Source: Nitrospirae bacterium YQR-1 (GTDB taxonomy: Bacteria; Nitrospirota; Thermodesulfovibrionia; Thermodesulfovibrionales; Magnetobacteriaceae). From it: a DNA stretch of 64,000 nt. The position numbers and the translations under genes were made by a program. The stretch's first letter is position 1. Each line of letters opens with the position of its first letter. Shown here piece by piece: positions 18,181 to 27,137 of this stretch. The stretch is taken from NCBI GenBank assembly GCA_039908095.1, contig JAMOBJ010000001.1, positions 310,001 to 374,000 on the forward strand, in the 5' to 3' direction. A model generated the notes under the pieces. The model was not told where the DNA came from and did no database searches. It saw nothing but the letters and a program-made list of their open reading frames with translations.

Positions 18181-20325
18181 CTACTTGGTTAGCTCCATGT
18201 TTCTTTGAGCTTCCACATACGAGGGGTTTATCTGCAGCGCCTTTAAATAGTATTCTTCAGCCATTGTTTTATTGCCGGCAAGCAGATGCATATTGCCTGT
18301 TGTTGTTAAAATCTCAGGACTCTGCGGGCTTATCTCCAACGCCTTGTTCAGAGCATCTGCTGCATCGTCAAATCTGTTGAGGGCTAAATAAGCATTTGCA
18401 AGATTTTTAAACCCTGTTATGTAGTCCCCTTGAATTGCTATTGCTCGTTTGAATTCATTGACAGCCTCCGTCATTTTGCCTGTGGAGGCATATAAAACCC
18501 CAAGGTTGTTATAGCCCTCATACAGCTTTGAGTTAAGCTTAAGCGCCGTCATAATTTCCGTATCGGCCAGAGTATAATTTCCGGTCTGTGTATAAAGGTG
18601 TCCAAGAGCGTTGTGTGTTTCAGCGCTTTGTGGATATAGTTTCAGTGTATTTTTATATTCATTAATAGCTTCTGTGATGTTGCCGGTCATGGTCAGTGCA
18701 TGGGCTAATAAATGATAAAGTTCAAAAGAATAGTTTCCGTATTTAAGAGACAGTTTCAGCTCTTTTATCGACTCCGGCCACATATTTTTGGCCGCTAATA
18801 CCTTACCCTTACTGAAGTGGCTAAAAGGCAGATAAGGGTTAATACTAATAGATTTATCATATTGCTCAATTGCCTTGTCAAACTGTCCCTCTTGAGCAAA
18901 TACATTGCCGATTTGATAAGGAATCTCAGGAAATTCCGGTTCCATTTGTTGTGCTGTCTCAAGCTCCCTGAGGGCATCCTTAAAAAGTTTAGCCCCGGCA
19001 TAGGCCATACCTAACTGAATACGGGCAACAGGGTGCAAAGGCTCTTTCTTTACATTATCCCTCCAAAGCAGCACCTCCGACTTCCAGTTTCGGTTCTGGT
19101 AAAATGTAAAAAAGGTGTTAAACACTATTATCGCTGTAATTAAATAAATGAAGGCTTCTCTGTTTCTAAAAAAATGTAATAACAGAAAAAACGAGGCAAT
19201 AAAAAAACCTGCTGAAGCCAAATACACCCTGTACTCAAAAATAGTCCAGCCATACTTGTTGATTAATCCGGATTGTGGGAAAATTCCGATAAAAAACCAG
19301 AATATCCCAAAAGAAATAAGGCTTTTTTGAATATTATTTTGTTTAAAGCCCTGAGAAAACATGAAACAGCCGGTAAGAAATATGGCCAGAAGAAATAAAA
19401 ACGAAAAAATCACTTTTAATTCAAAAAACCCTCGTGATACCGGATAATAATGGACCAATGTGAGGTTTACAGGCAAAACAAGCATTCTCAGGTAGGTGAC
19501 AATAACCCGCAATTGTGTAAAAAGATATTCAATCCGCGTTTTTGCAATTAACGGGCTCTTTACATCATACTCGATAGCCGCCTGTACTGTATTGTCACTA
19601 AGTACATACTGGGTTTGCATCTGCCCGGCAAATGTAACACTTCTTACGGCAAACGCATTTAAAACAACTAAAGGCAAGATCAAATAAAACGGTAAAACAT
19701 AAATAAGCCTGGATTTAGTTTTACCACTAAAAAAAGTAAACTCACAGAGTGTAATCAAAAGTGGCAGCACTACTGCAAGCTCTTTTACTTTTACAGAGCA
19801 CATGGCAATAATAATTGCTATTGCATAAACTCCAAATGATTTTGTTTTAGAATTTCCACTACTGTAATTAAGCCTCCACATTAAGTATGTGTTTAAAGAG
19901 GCCAAAATGAAAAAAGTGACAAGGGATGTGTATCTTTGTGAAAGAAATGTCACCGACTGAATCTGTATAGGATGTGAGAGAAAAAGCAGGGCGATTAAAA
20001 ATGAGTATTTTTTTGCAGAATCTTCCCTAATTTTTAAAAAAGGTGTTTTATAGATTTGAACCATAAACAGATAAATTAATACTCCGTTTAAAGCGTGAAT
20101 TGCTATATTTACAAAATGGAAACCAGGTAGCCACAGGCCATGAAATAAAAAGTTAAGGGCAAAAGTATTTTCTGTAATGCTTCTGATTTCTATAAAACGC
20201 CTGAAGTTTAAAAAATTATAAATAACTACGTCATCAAAAACAAAAGGAGCATTAAACACATTTACATATGGAATAAATGCTGAAACCAGTATAGCAGATA
20301 AAATTACAGAGTTTTTTCTAAACAT
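18181..20325 (-). CDS. TMTC-like membrane protein with C-terminal TPR repeats (copy 1)
   Basis: About 714 residues: roughly 10-11 membrane segments (to about residue 400) and a C-terminal array of about eight TPR units (for example PYQIGNVFAQEGQFDKAIEQYDKSISINP). Near the N-terminus, in the first extracytoplasmic loop, is FVFDDVVIYN, and further on SQRYTSLV. The F-x-F-DD motif and the membrane-plus-TPR layout match TMTC-type GT-C O-glycosyltransferases, so I infer protein O-glycosylation. I place the start at the ATG at 20325, because the longer frame overlaps the upstream gene. The start lies a few bases after the upstream stop and is probably coupled. It forms a tandem duplicate with the next gene. 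Confidence 0.7.
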   Translation of the reverse strand: MFRKNSVILSAILVSAFIPYVNVFNAPFVFDDVVIYNFLNFRRFIEIRSITENTFALNFLFHGLWLPGFHFVNIAIHALNGVLIYLFMVQIYKTPFLKIREDSAKKYSFLIALLFLSHPIQIQSVTFLSQRYTSLVTFFILASLNTYLMWRLNYSSGNSKTKSFGVYAIAIIIAMCSVKVKELAVVLPLLITLCEFTFFSGKTKSRLIYVLPFYLILPLVVLNAFAVRSVTFAGQMQTQYVLSDNTVQAAIEYDVKSPLIAKTRIEYLFTQLRVIVTYLRMLVLPVNLTLVHYYPVSRGFFELKVIFSFLFLLAIFLTGCFMFSQGFKQNNIQKSLISFGIFWFFIGIFPQSGLINKYGWTIFEYRVYLASAGFFIASFFLLLHFFRNREAFIYLITAIIVFNTFFTFYQNRNWKSEVLLWRDNVKKEPLHPVARIQLGMAYAGAKLFKDALRELETAQQMEPEFPEIPYQIGNVFAQEGQFDKAIEQYDKSISINPYLPFSHFSKGKVLAAKNMWPESIKELKLSLKYGNYSFELYHLLAHALTMTGNITEAINEYKNTLKLYPQSAETHNALGHLYTQTGNYTLADTEIMTALKLNSKLYEGYNNLGVLYASTGKMTEAVNEFKRAIAIQGDYITGFKNLANAYLALNRFDDAADALNKALEISPQSPEILTTTGNMHLLAGNKTMAEEYYLKALQINPSYVEAQRNMELTK

Positions 20326-20332
20326 CTCTGAG

Positions 20333-22414
20333 TCACTGCCTGCTCTGTTGGTGTTGTATGTTAAATAATGCGCTCTTTGCTTCAACATCATCCGGTGAGA
20401 TAGTTAAAATATGCCGGTATTGAATTGCAGCATCGGCGATAAGCCCCTGTCTGATATAGACCGCCGCCAGATTGTGGCGGGCATTTATACTGTCTTTATT
20501 ATACTTAACGGCTTTTAGATAGTTTGCTGCAGCCTCCGTAAATGCACCCCTTTCCTCATCTATAGTTCCCATAATGTTATAAGCTTCTGAGTATGACGGG
20601 TCAATCATTATGGCTTTTTTCAGGCTCTCCAGTGCCAAACCTCTGAGCCCTCTGTCGGCATACAACGCACCAAGGTTAACGTAGGGCTCAACAAGGTTTG
20701 GATTAATAGCGATAGCTTTGCTAAATTCTTCTATTGCTTTTTCCTTTTGACCCATTTTTGCGTAAAGAGTGCCAAGATTGATATGTGCACCGGGACTTCG
20801 CCGGCTGATTCCTATAGCCCTTTTAAACTCAACTTCAGCCTGTTCATTCATCCCTCTATTTACATACAAACGGCCAAGGTTAACAGCAGGGGAGGCATAT
20901 GATTTATCGAGGCTCATGGCGTGTTTAAATTTATCCTCGGCATCCTGTAACAGCCCCTTGCGTTCATACACTAAGCCAAGGTTATTATGAGCCTCGGCAA
21001 TGCTTGGGCTTAAGCCGATTGCCAGTTGAAATTGAGCCATTGCATCATCATATCTTTTAGCCGCAAAGTATGCACTCCCAAGGTTTATGTGCGGTATAGG
21101 ATGTTTTGGTTCCTTTTGCACGTTGTCCTCCCACATGGTTATCTCTGTTGCCCAGGTCTTATTGTTCTTATATGTTAAAAATGTTAAGGCCGCAGAAATC
21201 AGCAAAAGTAAAGAACAAACTAACCTCCACTGAGCCCTAAAAAGACTGAACAGCGTAACTATAACAGCAATATAAATTCCTAAAGAGGCCATATATGCCC
21301 TGTATTCAAAAATCATCCAGCCATGAATCGGCACTATGCTCGATTGCGGCGCTAAGTTTATAAAAAACCACAGTAATCCAAATCCGGCTAATTTACTTTC
21401 AAAACAGTTCAGGAAAACAGTTTTTACGCCTGCTTTCCCCCTGTAAATCAACCAGGCCCCACATACAAATAAGATAAGAAGGAACAGAAAGGCTGATACA
21501 ACCTTAGGTTCAAAAAAAGTCCTTGATACAGGGAAGTAATGAATAAGCGTAAGGTTGTCAGGATAAAACATCAACTGTAAATATGTCGTTATCACTTTAA
21601 ACTGTGTAAATAGGTACTCCCACCTGTTGGCGGCAATAAGTGAGGCTCCGGGGGCAGCCTCCGTTTTAACTGTGTTGAGAATTATATTACTTTGAGGTTC
21701 ACTCAAAAGAACATCCACACCTATAGCATTTACTTGAATTATAGTTAGTGGAATAAGTAAAAAAAATGGTAATACGTATATTATCCTTTTTTTTATATTC
21801 CCTTTAAAAAATATAAATTCACAAATTGTCAGCACAATAGGTAAGGTGACAGTGATTTCCTTTGTTTTTGCAGCCAAAAGCGCACATAACAAAGACAGAG
21901 CATAATTTAGCTTTAGCGCTGCATTGTTTGAAACTCTTGATTTTATGTAGAAAAAAAGTGCCGACAAGTACAACATAGCAGCCAAAGAAGTAGCTCTTTG
22001 AACTGTATATGTTACGGCAAATAATTCTAAAGGATGGATTGCAAAAATCAAGGCGATAAAAAATGCAGGTTCATAGTTATAATGGAATTCATCCGTAGTT
22101 TCTGTTTTGCTAATAAGTGAAACAAGAAAATAAATCAGCAGTCCATTGATTACATGAATAATTATATTAAAAACATGGTAGCCGGTAACATTAAGATGGT
22201 TAAGCTTGTAGTTAAGTAAAAATGAAAGATTGACGAGTAATCTTGGATCTAAAATAGTCGGCAATACCGTTCCTTTTTTTATGGCGTCGTCATCAAAGAT
22301 AAAAGGACACTCTAATGTGTTGAAATATGCTATAAGTACAAAAAAAATAATTGTAAAAGGATAAACAATTCTTGAAATAACAGAAATCTTAACGGGAATA
22401 TGAGCAGATTTCAT
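20333..22414 (-). CDS. TMTC-like membrane protein with C-terminal TPR repeats (copy 2)
   Basis: About 693 residues, paralogue of the neighbouring gene: about 10-11 membrane segments, the loop motif FIFDDDAIKKG (Asp pair near residue 41), QRATSLAAM, HYFPVSR, and then about seven TPR units (AEAHNNLGLVYERKGLLQDA and similar). A TMTC-like GT-C transferase role is inferred from the layout and the DD loop. The start is taken at the ATG at 22414 (KSAHIPVKIS), because the longer frame runs back through a rho-independent terminator that ends the upstream gene. It lies immediately downstream of two Ser/Thr-rich secreted proteins, which could be its substrates (hypothesis). Confidence 0.7.
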   Translation of the reverse strand: MKSAHIPVKISVISRIVYPFTIIFFVLIAYFNTLECPFIFDDDAIKKGTVLPTILDPRLLVNLSFLLNYKLNHLNVTGYHVFNIIIHVINGLLIYFLVSLISKTETTDEFHYNYEPAFFIALIFAIHPLELFAVTYTVQRATSLAAMLYLSALFFYIKSRVSNNAALKLNYALSLLCALLAAKTKEITVTLPIVLTICEFIFFKGNIKKRIIYVLPFFLLIPLTIIQVNAIGVDVLLSEPQSNIILNTVKTEAAPGASLIAANRWEYLFTQFKVITTYLQLMFYPDNLTLIHYFPVSRTFFEPKVVSAFLFLLILFVCGAWLIYRGKAGVKTVFLNCFESKLAGFGLLWFFINLAPQSSIVPIHGWMIFEYRAYMASLGIYIAVIVTLFSLFRAQWRLVCSLLLLISAALTFLTYKNNKTWATEITMWEDNVQKEPKHPIPHINLGSAYFAAKRYDDAMAQFQLAIGLSPSIAEAHNNLGLVYERKGLLQDAEDKFKHAMSLDKSYASPAVNLGRLYVNRGMNEQAEVEFKRAIGISRRSPGAHINLGTLYAKMGQKEKAIEEFSKAIAINPNLVEPYVNLGALYADRGLRGLALESLKKAIMIDPSYSEAYNIMGTIDEERGAFTEAAANYLKAVKYNKDSINARHNLAAVYIRQGLIADAAIQYRHILTISPDDVEAKSALFNIQHQQSRQ

Positions 22415-22433
22415 AATTGCAGCAATGAGTGGT

Positions 22434-22465
22434 AAAAAAGAAGCAGGCCTTTTTAGGCCTGCTTC
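22434..22465 (-). terminator. Rho-independent terminator after the secreted paralogue pair
   Basis: On the minus strand GAAGCAGGCCT-AAAA-AGGCCTGCTTC is followed by six Ts: an 11-bp perfect stem, a tetraloop and a U-tract. It begins 11 bp after the stop of the downstream secreted paralogue and fixes the start of the following TPR gene to lie beyond it. Confidence 0.9.
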
Positions 22466-22475
22466 TTTCCAAAAA

Positions 22476-23189
22476 TTAATAACCTGTTGGAGGGTACATG
22501 GAATTGACGGTATCCATGCACATGTAACCGACAAGGTTTCTCTTAGGAGATGTGGTTCCCTGGAAACATGCCAAACCCATAGTCTGACAGGTAAGAGGAA
22601 CAGTTGAGTAGCCCATATACTGGTTTACATAACTTCCATTTTGTAAACGAGCGGCCTTTCCATAAGTATAGCTAGGTAAAGATGAGAAACCGCCTATTGT
22701 GCCTCCACCTTGACCTGCTCCTGCTATAGCTACTGCTGTAATATTAAGTGGAGGACGTGTGTACCAAATTCCCGTTGTAGTATTGGTGGTATTTGCACCG
22801 ACAAAATTAACAATAGCACCATAAGCATTTCCGCCTGATGCAACAGAACTGGATATGTCTCCGCTGGCACCTGAACTGCTTGTAACGGTAGAGCCGCTAA
22901 ATGTGAGCATTGTGGTTTGCCTTGCATTTAATGTCAGTCCCGAGAGCGCTACCGGTGTCCATGAGAGAGAATAACCTGTTGGGTTTGTCATTACCGAGAT
23001 ACTGACAGTTGCATTATCTGAGGACATATTAGATGCTATGCAGTAAACAACATTGTTTGTGTGAGTGTGCAAAAATGGCATTATATAGGAAACATTATCC
23101 ATAGCCATAACACCTTTTCCACTTTCATTAACTGCCACTGCCGTTATTATGAGCAGAAGTGCCAGAAAATATATTAATCTTCTCTTCAT
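22476..23189 (-). CDS. Secreted four-cysteine protein (paralogue B), unknown function
   Basis: About 237 residues with a signal peptide (KRRLIYFLALLLIITAVAV), then a Ser/Thr/Gly-rich beta-type body. It shares with the upstream gene the motif NNVVYCxASNMS near the N-terminus and, at the C-terminus, C-x-T-x-G-x-ACxQGTTxPKRNLVGYxCMD. All four cysteines fall in these blocks, so two disulfides are likely. The start is set at the ATG at 23189, preceded by GGAGGAGGAAA; the longer frame would begin inside that site. It starts 19 bp after the stop of paralogue A. No named family recognised. Its place after gspD suggests a type II secretion substrate, which is inference. Confidence 0.75.
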   Translation of the reverse strand: MKRRLIYFLALLLIITAVAVNESGKGVMAMDNVSYIMPFLHTHTNNVVYCIASNMSSDNATVSISVMTNPTGYSLSWTPVALSGLTLNARQTTMLTFSGSTVTSSSGASGDISSSVASGGNAYGAIVNFVGANTTNTTTGIWYTRPPLNITAVAIAGAGQGGGTIGGFSSLPSYTYGKAARLQNGSYVNQYMGYSTVPLTCQTMGLACFQGTTSPKRNLVGYMCMDTVNSMYPPTGY

Positions 23190-23208
23190 TATAGTTTCCT
23201 CCTCCACC

Positions 23209-23823
23209 TTAGTAACTAATAGGTTTGATAAATGTATTAATACTGTCCATACACGTGTAACCGACTAAGTTACGTTTCGGTGTTGTCGTACCCTGGTAAC
23301 AAGCAAATCCTATAGTCAGACAGTTCACTGGAACGGTTGGCTTGCCCTGATAACTCATAGTCGTGGTGGTTTGAGGTCCAAACACCGTATTTGGTCCTGC
23401 TGTCAATACAGTAGTGGTGACGCCGGTATACTGTCCGATAAAGCTGACATTAGCACCATAGATAGTGCCGCTGGATGTACCGGTTTGCTGAGACAAATCC
23501 GCTACCGCCGAGCCTAGTGTTGCTGTTGCACCCGTAAAAGTTATCATGCTTGTCTGTTTGGCGTAGATAATCATACCACCAAGCATTGCCATATCCTGGG
23601 ACGGATCAGAACTAGTGGTTGACATTACAGAGACGCCGACACTTACATTATCTGTTGACATGTTTGAAGCAAAACAATAGACCACGTTATTTGTGTGGAC
23701 ACCCAAAAACGGCAATGAATAAGTAGCGTTGTCCTGGGCACTCACTGTGTTGATGCCAACTCTTACAGCAAAAGCAGTTAAAATAAGAGCCAGTAAAAGA
23801 ATATATACCATTCTCTTTTTCAT
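23209..23823 (-). CDS. Secreted four-cysteine protein (paralogue A), unknown function
   Basis: A 204-residue protein with a signal peptide (KKRMVYILLLALILTAFAV, cleavage near VSA-QD) and the four conserved cysteines in the blocks NNVVYCFASNMS, NCLTIGFACYQG and GYTCMD. The central region is rich in Thr/Ser (TTVLTAG, TTTTMS), which would suit O-glycosylation or a beta-sandwich. It has a strong ribosome binding site (AAGGAGG). It is the first of a tandem pair with 22476-23189, and both end in a shared terminator. The function is unknown. Confidence 0.75.
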   Translation of the reverse strand: MKKRMVYILLLALILTAFAVRVGINTVSAQDNATYSLPFLGVHTNNVVYCFASNMSTDNVSVGVSVMSTTSSDPSQDMAMLGGMIIYAKQTSMITFTGATATLGSAVADLSQQTGTSSGTIYGANVSFIGQYTGVTTTVLTAGPNTVFGPQTTTTMSYQGKPTVPVNCLTIGFACYQGTTTPKRNLVGYTCMDSINTFIKPISY

Positions 23824-23934
23824 TACATCCTCCTTACTATTCTTTTCTATATAGTGAATAAAAAAAAACCTGCTAAGCAGTTTACTACCTACGAAAAAAC
23901 CTACACCCCCTTTCTTTATACTTTCTAATTCCTA

Positions 23935-24078
23935 ATACCAAATTGCATTCATTCGATTAACTTTGTTGGCATCGTCGAAAACTCCTTGACGTCTCCCCTA
24001 TAAAGGGGAATCCCCTGTAAGGGGAGGTGTCGCTTTCTCCTTGCCGCCACGTTACTCTTTTGACTGCTACTTGGTATA
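23935..24078. repeat. Copy 3 of the TACCAAGT inverted-repeat element (long form)
   Basis: About 144 bp, from AATACCAAATTGCATTCA to GACTGCTACTTGGTATA, with terminal inverted repeats and a central hairpin (AAGGGGAATCCCCTGTAAGGGG). It is nearly identical in content to copy 6 at 47.4 kb in the opposite orientation. It lies in the leader between gspD and the secreted paralogue A. Confidence 0.85.
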
Positions 24079-24216
24079 AAGCATACTTCTTTACCAAAGT
24101 CAGCTTACTTTCTTGATTCTCTAATATATCACCTGTAACCTCCAATGTCAATAGGCTCAAACAACATTTGCTTAAAAAAGCACAAGATTATTATGTTTTA
24201 AAGCAAATAAAGCCGT

Positions 24217-24285
24217 CTAAACATTGGCCCCACACATCCTGTATGATAAATCAGCATCCTGCGTCCGGCTCTTTGTCCCGTACAT
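24217..24285 (-). CDS. Possible 22-residue peptide with near-perfect Shine-Dalgarno
   Basis: A short frame starting MYGTKSRTQDADLSYRM and ending in CGANV. Its start is preceded by AAGGAGGTG, full complementarity to the 16S 3' end at ideal spacing (7 nt). It lies between gspD and the secreted paralogue genes, in the same orientation. It could be a leader peptide or chance; the ribosome binding site is the only support. Confidence 0.3.
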   Translation of the reverse strand: MYGTKSRTQDADLSYRMCGANV

Positions 24286-24376
24286 CTTCCCCACCTCCTT
24301 AGTGGACTCTGCCCGACCTGTTATTTTTAATTACTTTATCGGTATATAGTTTCAGAAACTTAAACATTTATTATTT

Positions 24377-26596
24377 TTAATGTAACCATCCCAGACCATC
24401 CTTCATTTCTTTGGTTGCCGATGAGGCTTCCTCAGCATTATGTACTATTTTCGGAGTTATCAGAATTATCAGCTCAGTTTTTCTCTCATTAGACGAATCA
24501 GCCTTAAATAACTGTCCGACTATGGGAATATCACCTAAAATCGGCACCTTACTCTCGGAATTTGAAATTGTTTTTGTTCTTATACCGCCGAGAACCACAG
24601 TGCTTCCGTCGGCCACTACCACTTTGGTGTGTACTGACCTTGCGAGAATCAGCGGAGAGTCAATGCTTGAGGTATTGTTCGTCTCAGCCTCACTTACCTC
24701 CTGGCCGATTTCAATTGTAACAAGCCCCTCGGAGTTTATAGTCGGTTTCAATTTCAGCATTACGCCGGTGTTTCGGTATTGGACATTTCTCAAAACGCTT
24801 GAGGTAGTTGATGAGGTTGTGGTTACATCCGCTGCCGATACCTCGCTTGTTATAACCGGGACCTCAGTTCCAACCCTAATTGTCGCCTCCTCGTTGTCAA
24901 GCACCATCAGATGGGGCCTTGACAGGATTTCCACCTTTTTGTCTGTTGCTAAAAGACTTGTCAGCAGTTCAAGGTTGCCGCTGTCGGCGGTAAATGTATA
25001 AGCCAGGCCGGTGCCGCTGCTTACGCCCAGGTTGCCATAGGTCCCTAAACTAAATGGTCCAGCAAATTTCCCGCCTGCCACGTTGCTTAACATTCTGCCG
25101 GCAAGATACCATTCAAATCCCATATTGTTTTTATCGTCCAGGGTTAGTTCAGCAACCGTGGCCTCTATTAATACCTGCCGCGGGGGAGTGTCAAGCTCTT
25201 TAAGCAGACCTAACACTGTTCTGTATTGGGTCGGAGAGGCCATCAGTAGCACTACGTTTCTTTTGTCGTCGGCTGTTATCTTAAGGCTGGGAACTTGTAG
25301 TGAACCCTCTGTGCCGGGAGCCGTAGGTAAAAGCCCTGTTGTTGCTGTTGCCGCCGACCTGGGTAGAGCAGCAGGTACTGCAAATTCGCCTTCGCTGGCA
25401 GCTTTGCCGGCTTGTGCTTTTGCAGAGGCCGACGGTAATGCTCCGGTTACAGAGGTTTTACCCTTTTGCGTCTGAGTAACTCCGGTTTTTAAACCGTAAA
25501 GCCGCTGTACGGAATCTACCAGTTCCGATGCTGCCGAGTATCTGGGTGTATAGACATATATTTTTTCCTCTGCACCGGCTGACTCGGAGGTGTCAAGACG
25601 ACTCCTCCACTTCATTACCAGCTCCATTGCTGTTTCATCGGGGGTTATGGCCAATACACTGTTTAGAAACTTTATCGGTATAAATGTCACTCCAGGCATC
25701 TTCGGATCCAACGATACCGTTACCCCTATCCCTCCCAGTATTGACGCCATCTGGCTTACAAACTCCTCCGGTTTCCAGTAAACAAGCTTTATGAGCATCA
25801 GTTTTTTCTTATTCAAATACGGCACATCCAAGACCTCTATGAAGCTCAATATATCCTTCATAGCTGCCGCCGTGCCGGTCAATATCAATGAATTGTCTTT
25901 TGGGTAGTTCTTTACAGTTATGCTTGTCTTGTAAAGCTCAGCGACAAGAGGCACAATGTCTGCTGAGCTTACATACCTCAGCGGTACTATCTGAACTATT
26001 CTTGTGGAGCTTGAGATAACACCGCGCCCTAGTCTCACATCTGTCGGTTCCCCTGATGTGGCAGGTTTTAAAATATACAGTCCCGGCCCCCGCGCTCCAA
26101 CCAAAAGGCCGCTTTGTCTCAGTTGCTCCACCACAATTTCAAGTACGGTTTCCGGGGGAAGCTCCTTTGTCATTCTAAGAGTTACAGGGTTTTTAAGTGA
26201 TTTTACCGCCTCATCTATAAAGAAAGTAACCTTTAAGGCATCCCCTACGGCATAAATTATAAAATCGCTCAAAGGCATCCCATCCACATTTATCATTACA
26301 GGTTTTGTCTCAGTCACCATTTTCTTAAAATCTATCGGCTCCAGCTCCGCCGCCAGTTTTTCCGGTGAGGTTCGCTCATATGCCGGCAACGTTATCTCCT
26401 CAGCTTTACCCTCTTTTTGCTTTTCTTCAAACTCAAGTACCGACCCGGTACCGGGCATACGTCTGGTTATGTTGTCTTTCGTTACATTGTCTTTAGCACC
26501 GTCCACCGTGCTTTTTTCTATTTTTAACTCCCTGAAGATCATCGAACATGACATTGCCAACATTAAAGGTATTAATAATAAATATTTTATTTTCAT
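24377..26596 (-). CDS. gspD: Type II secretion outer-membrane secretin GspD
   Basis: A 739-residue secretin forming the outer-membrane gate. The N-terminus is a likely lipoprotein signal (LMLAMSC, Cys about 17). An N0-type domain (about 90-180, with VNVDGMPLSDF-like strand) is followed by N1-N3 repeats with an Ala/Thr-rich insertion near 395-440. The C-terminal secretin core has EILSRPHLMVLDNEEATI, VGTEVPVIT and VVLGGIRTKTISNSESKVP, ending in GDIPIVGQLFK and LIILITPKIV. The start overlaps gspC by 4 bp. It is the last gene of the secretion operon. A PilQ-like secretin is excluded by its gsp neighbours. Confidence 0.93.
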   Translation of the reverse strand: MKIKYLLLIPLMLAMSCSMIFRELKIEKSTVDGAKDNVTKDNITRRMPGTGSVLEFEEKQKEGKAEEITLPAYERTSPEKLAAELEPIDFKKMVTETKPVMINVDGMPLSDFIIYAVGDALKVTFFIDEAVKSLKNPVTLRMTKELPPETVLEIVVEQLRQSGLLVGARGPGLYILKPATSGEPTDVRLGRGVISSSTRIVQIVPLRYVSSADIVPLVAELYKTSITVKNYPKDNSLILTGTAAAMKDILSFIEVLDVPYLNKKKLMLIKLVYWKPEEFVSQMASILGGIGVTVSLDPKMPGVTFIPIKFLNSVLAITPDETAMELVMKWRSRLDTSESAGAEEKIYVYTPRYSAASELVDSVQRLYGLKTGVTQTQKGKTSVTGALPSASAKAQAGKAASEGEFAVPAALPRSAATATTGLLPTAPGTEGSLQVPSLKITADDKRNVVLLMASPTQYRTVLGLLKELDTPPRQVLIEATVAELTLDDKNNMGFEWYLAGRMLSNVAGGKFAGPFSLGTYGNLGVSSGTGLAYTFTADSGNLELLTSLLATDKKVEILSRPHLMVLDNEEATIRVGTEVPVITSEVSAADVTTTSSTTSSVLRNVQYRNTGVMLKLKPTINSEGLVTIEIGQEVSEAETNNTSSIDSPLILARSVHTKVVVADGSTVVLGGIRTKTISNSESKVPILGDIPIVGQLFKADSSNERKTELIILITPKIVHNAEEASSATKEMKDGLGWLH

Positions 26597-27123
26597 TTAT
26601 TTTCCACCGTCAAAATTTTCAATCTTTTTTCCTCCCTGCCATTTCTTAAAACCACTGATATATTATCAACACCCGCCACCTCACTTCCATCCTCAAGCTT
26701 ATCACCTTGCTTGACAACATACGTTGTCCCAAGGTTATCCACTAAAAACACCTGATTGGCCTTTGCCCTGATGATTCCCACAAGTGTGTATGTCCTGGCG
26801 GATTTGGGCGGAGCATCCGGCTCATATTTACCGTCCTGAGAAAAAATATTTCTCTCATTAATAATGGGATATTGTTTATCAATCCCCCCTGATACCATTC
26901 CGAGCAACGTTTTTTTGTCAATATAGGTATTATTGTCGCCACCGCCCTTAGGGCTGTAGCCGGCATTCGGTTTTTTCACTGCCAATAAGGGCATTAGGCT
27001 TAACAGAACCAGCAATATTACAATATCCTTTCTATGCTTTTTCAGACCGGAAAACCGGCTGCCTGGAGCACTCCGGTCACCTCTGAAGTATTTCGTTAAG
27101 CTTTTAATATATTCTTTTACCAT
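26593..27123 (-). CDS. gspC: GspC/PilP-like inner-membrane linker of the type II secretion system
   Basis: A 176-residue protein with a basic cytoplasmic start, one membrane segment (DIVILLVLLSLMPLLAV, about 32-48), a linker, and an HR-type beta domain (YTLVGIIRAKANQVFLVDN, then YVVKQGDKLEDG) that in GspC/PilP contacts the secretin N0 domain. No PDZ domain follows, so it is shorter than proteobacterial GspC. It lies between gspM and gspD and overlaps gspD by 4 bp, which supports the pairing. Confidence 0.75.
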   Translation of the reverse strand: MVKEYIKSLTKYFRGDRSAPGSRFSGLKKHRKDIVILLVLLSLMPLLAVKKPNAGYSPKGGGDNNTYIDKKTLLGMVSGGIDKQYPIINERNIFSQDGKYEPDAPPKSARTYTLVGIIRAKANQVFLVDNLGTTYVVKQGDKLEDGSEVAGVDNISVVLRNGREEKRLKILTVENK

Positions 27124-27137
27124 TGGTTGTTGTCAAG

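Noticed and set aside
22414..22534. Longer N-terminus for the TPR gene starting at 22534
   Set aside because: It would run through the perfect rho-independent terminator at 22434-22465 and overlap the end of the secreted paralogue gene.
24217..24300. c-di-GMP-I (GEMM) riboswitch, from the GGGACAAAGAGCC stretch on the minus strand
   Set aside because: The conserved GEMM core (tetraloop/receptor pairing and the GGGACGCAAAGCC block) is not reproduced in order; only a short similarity is present.
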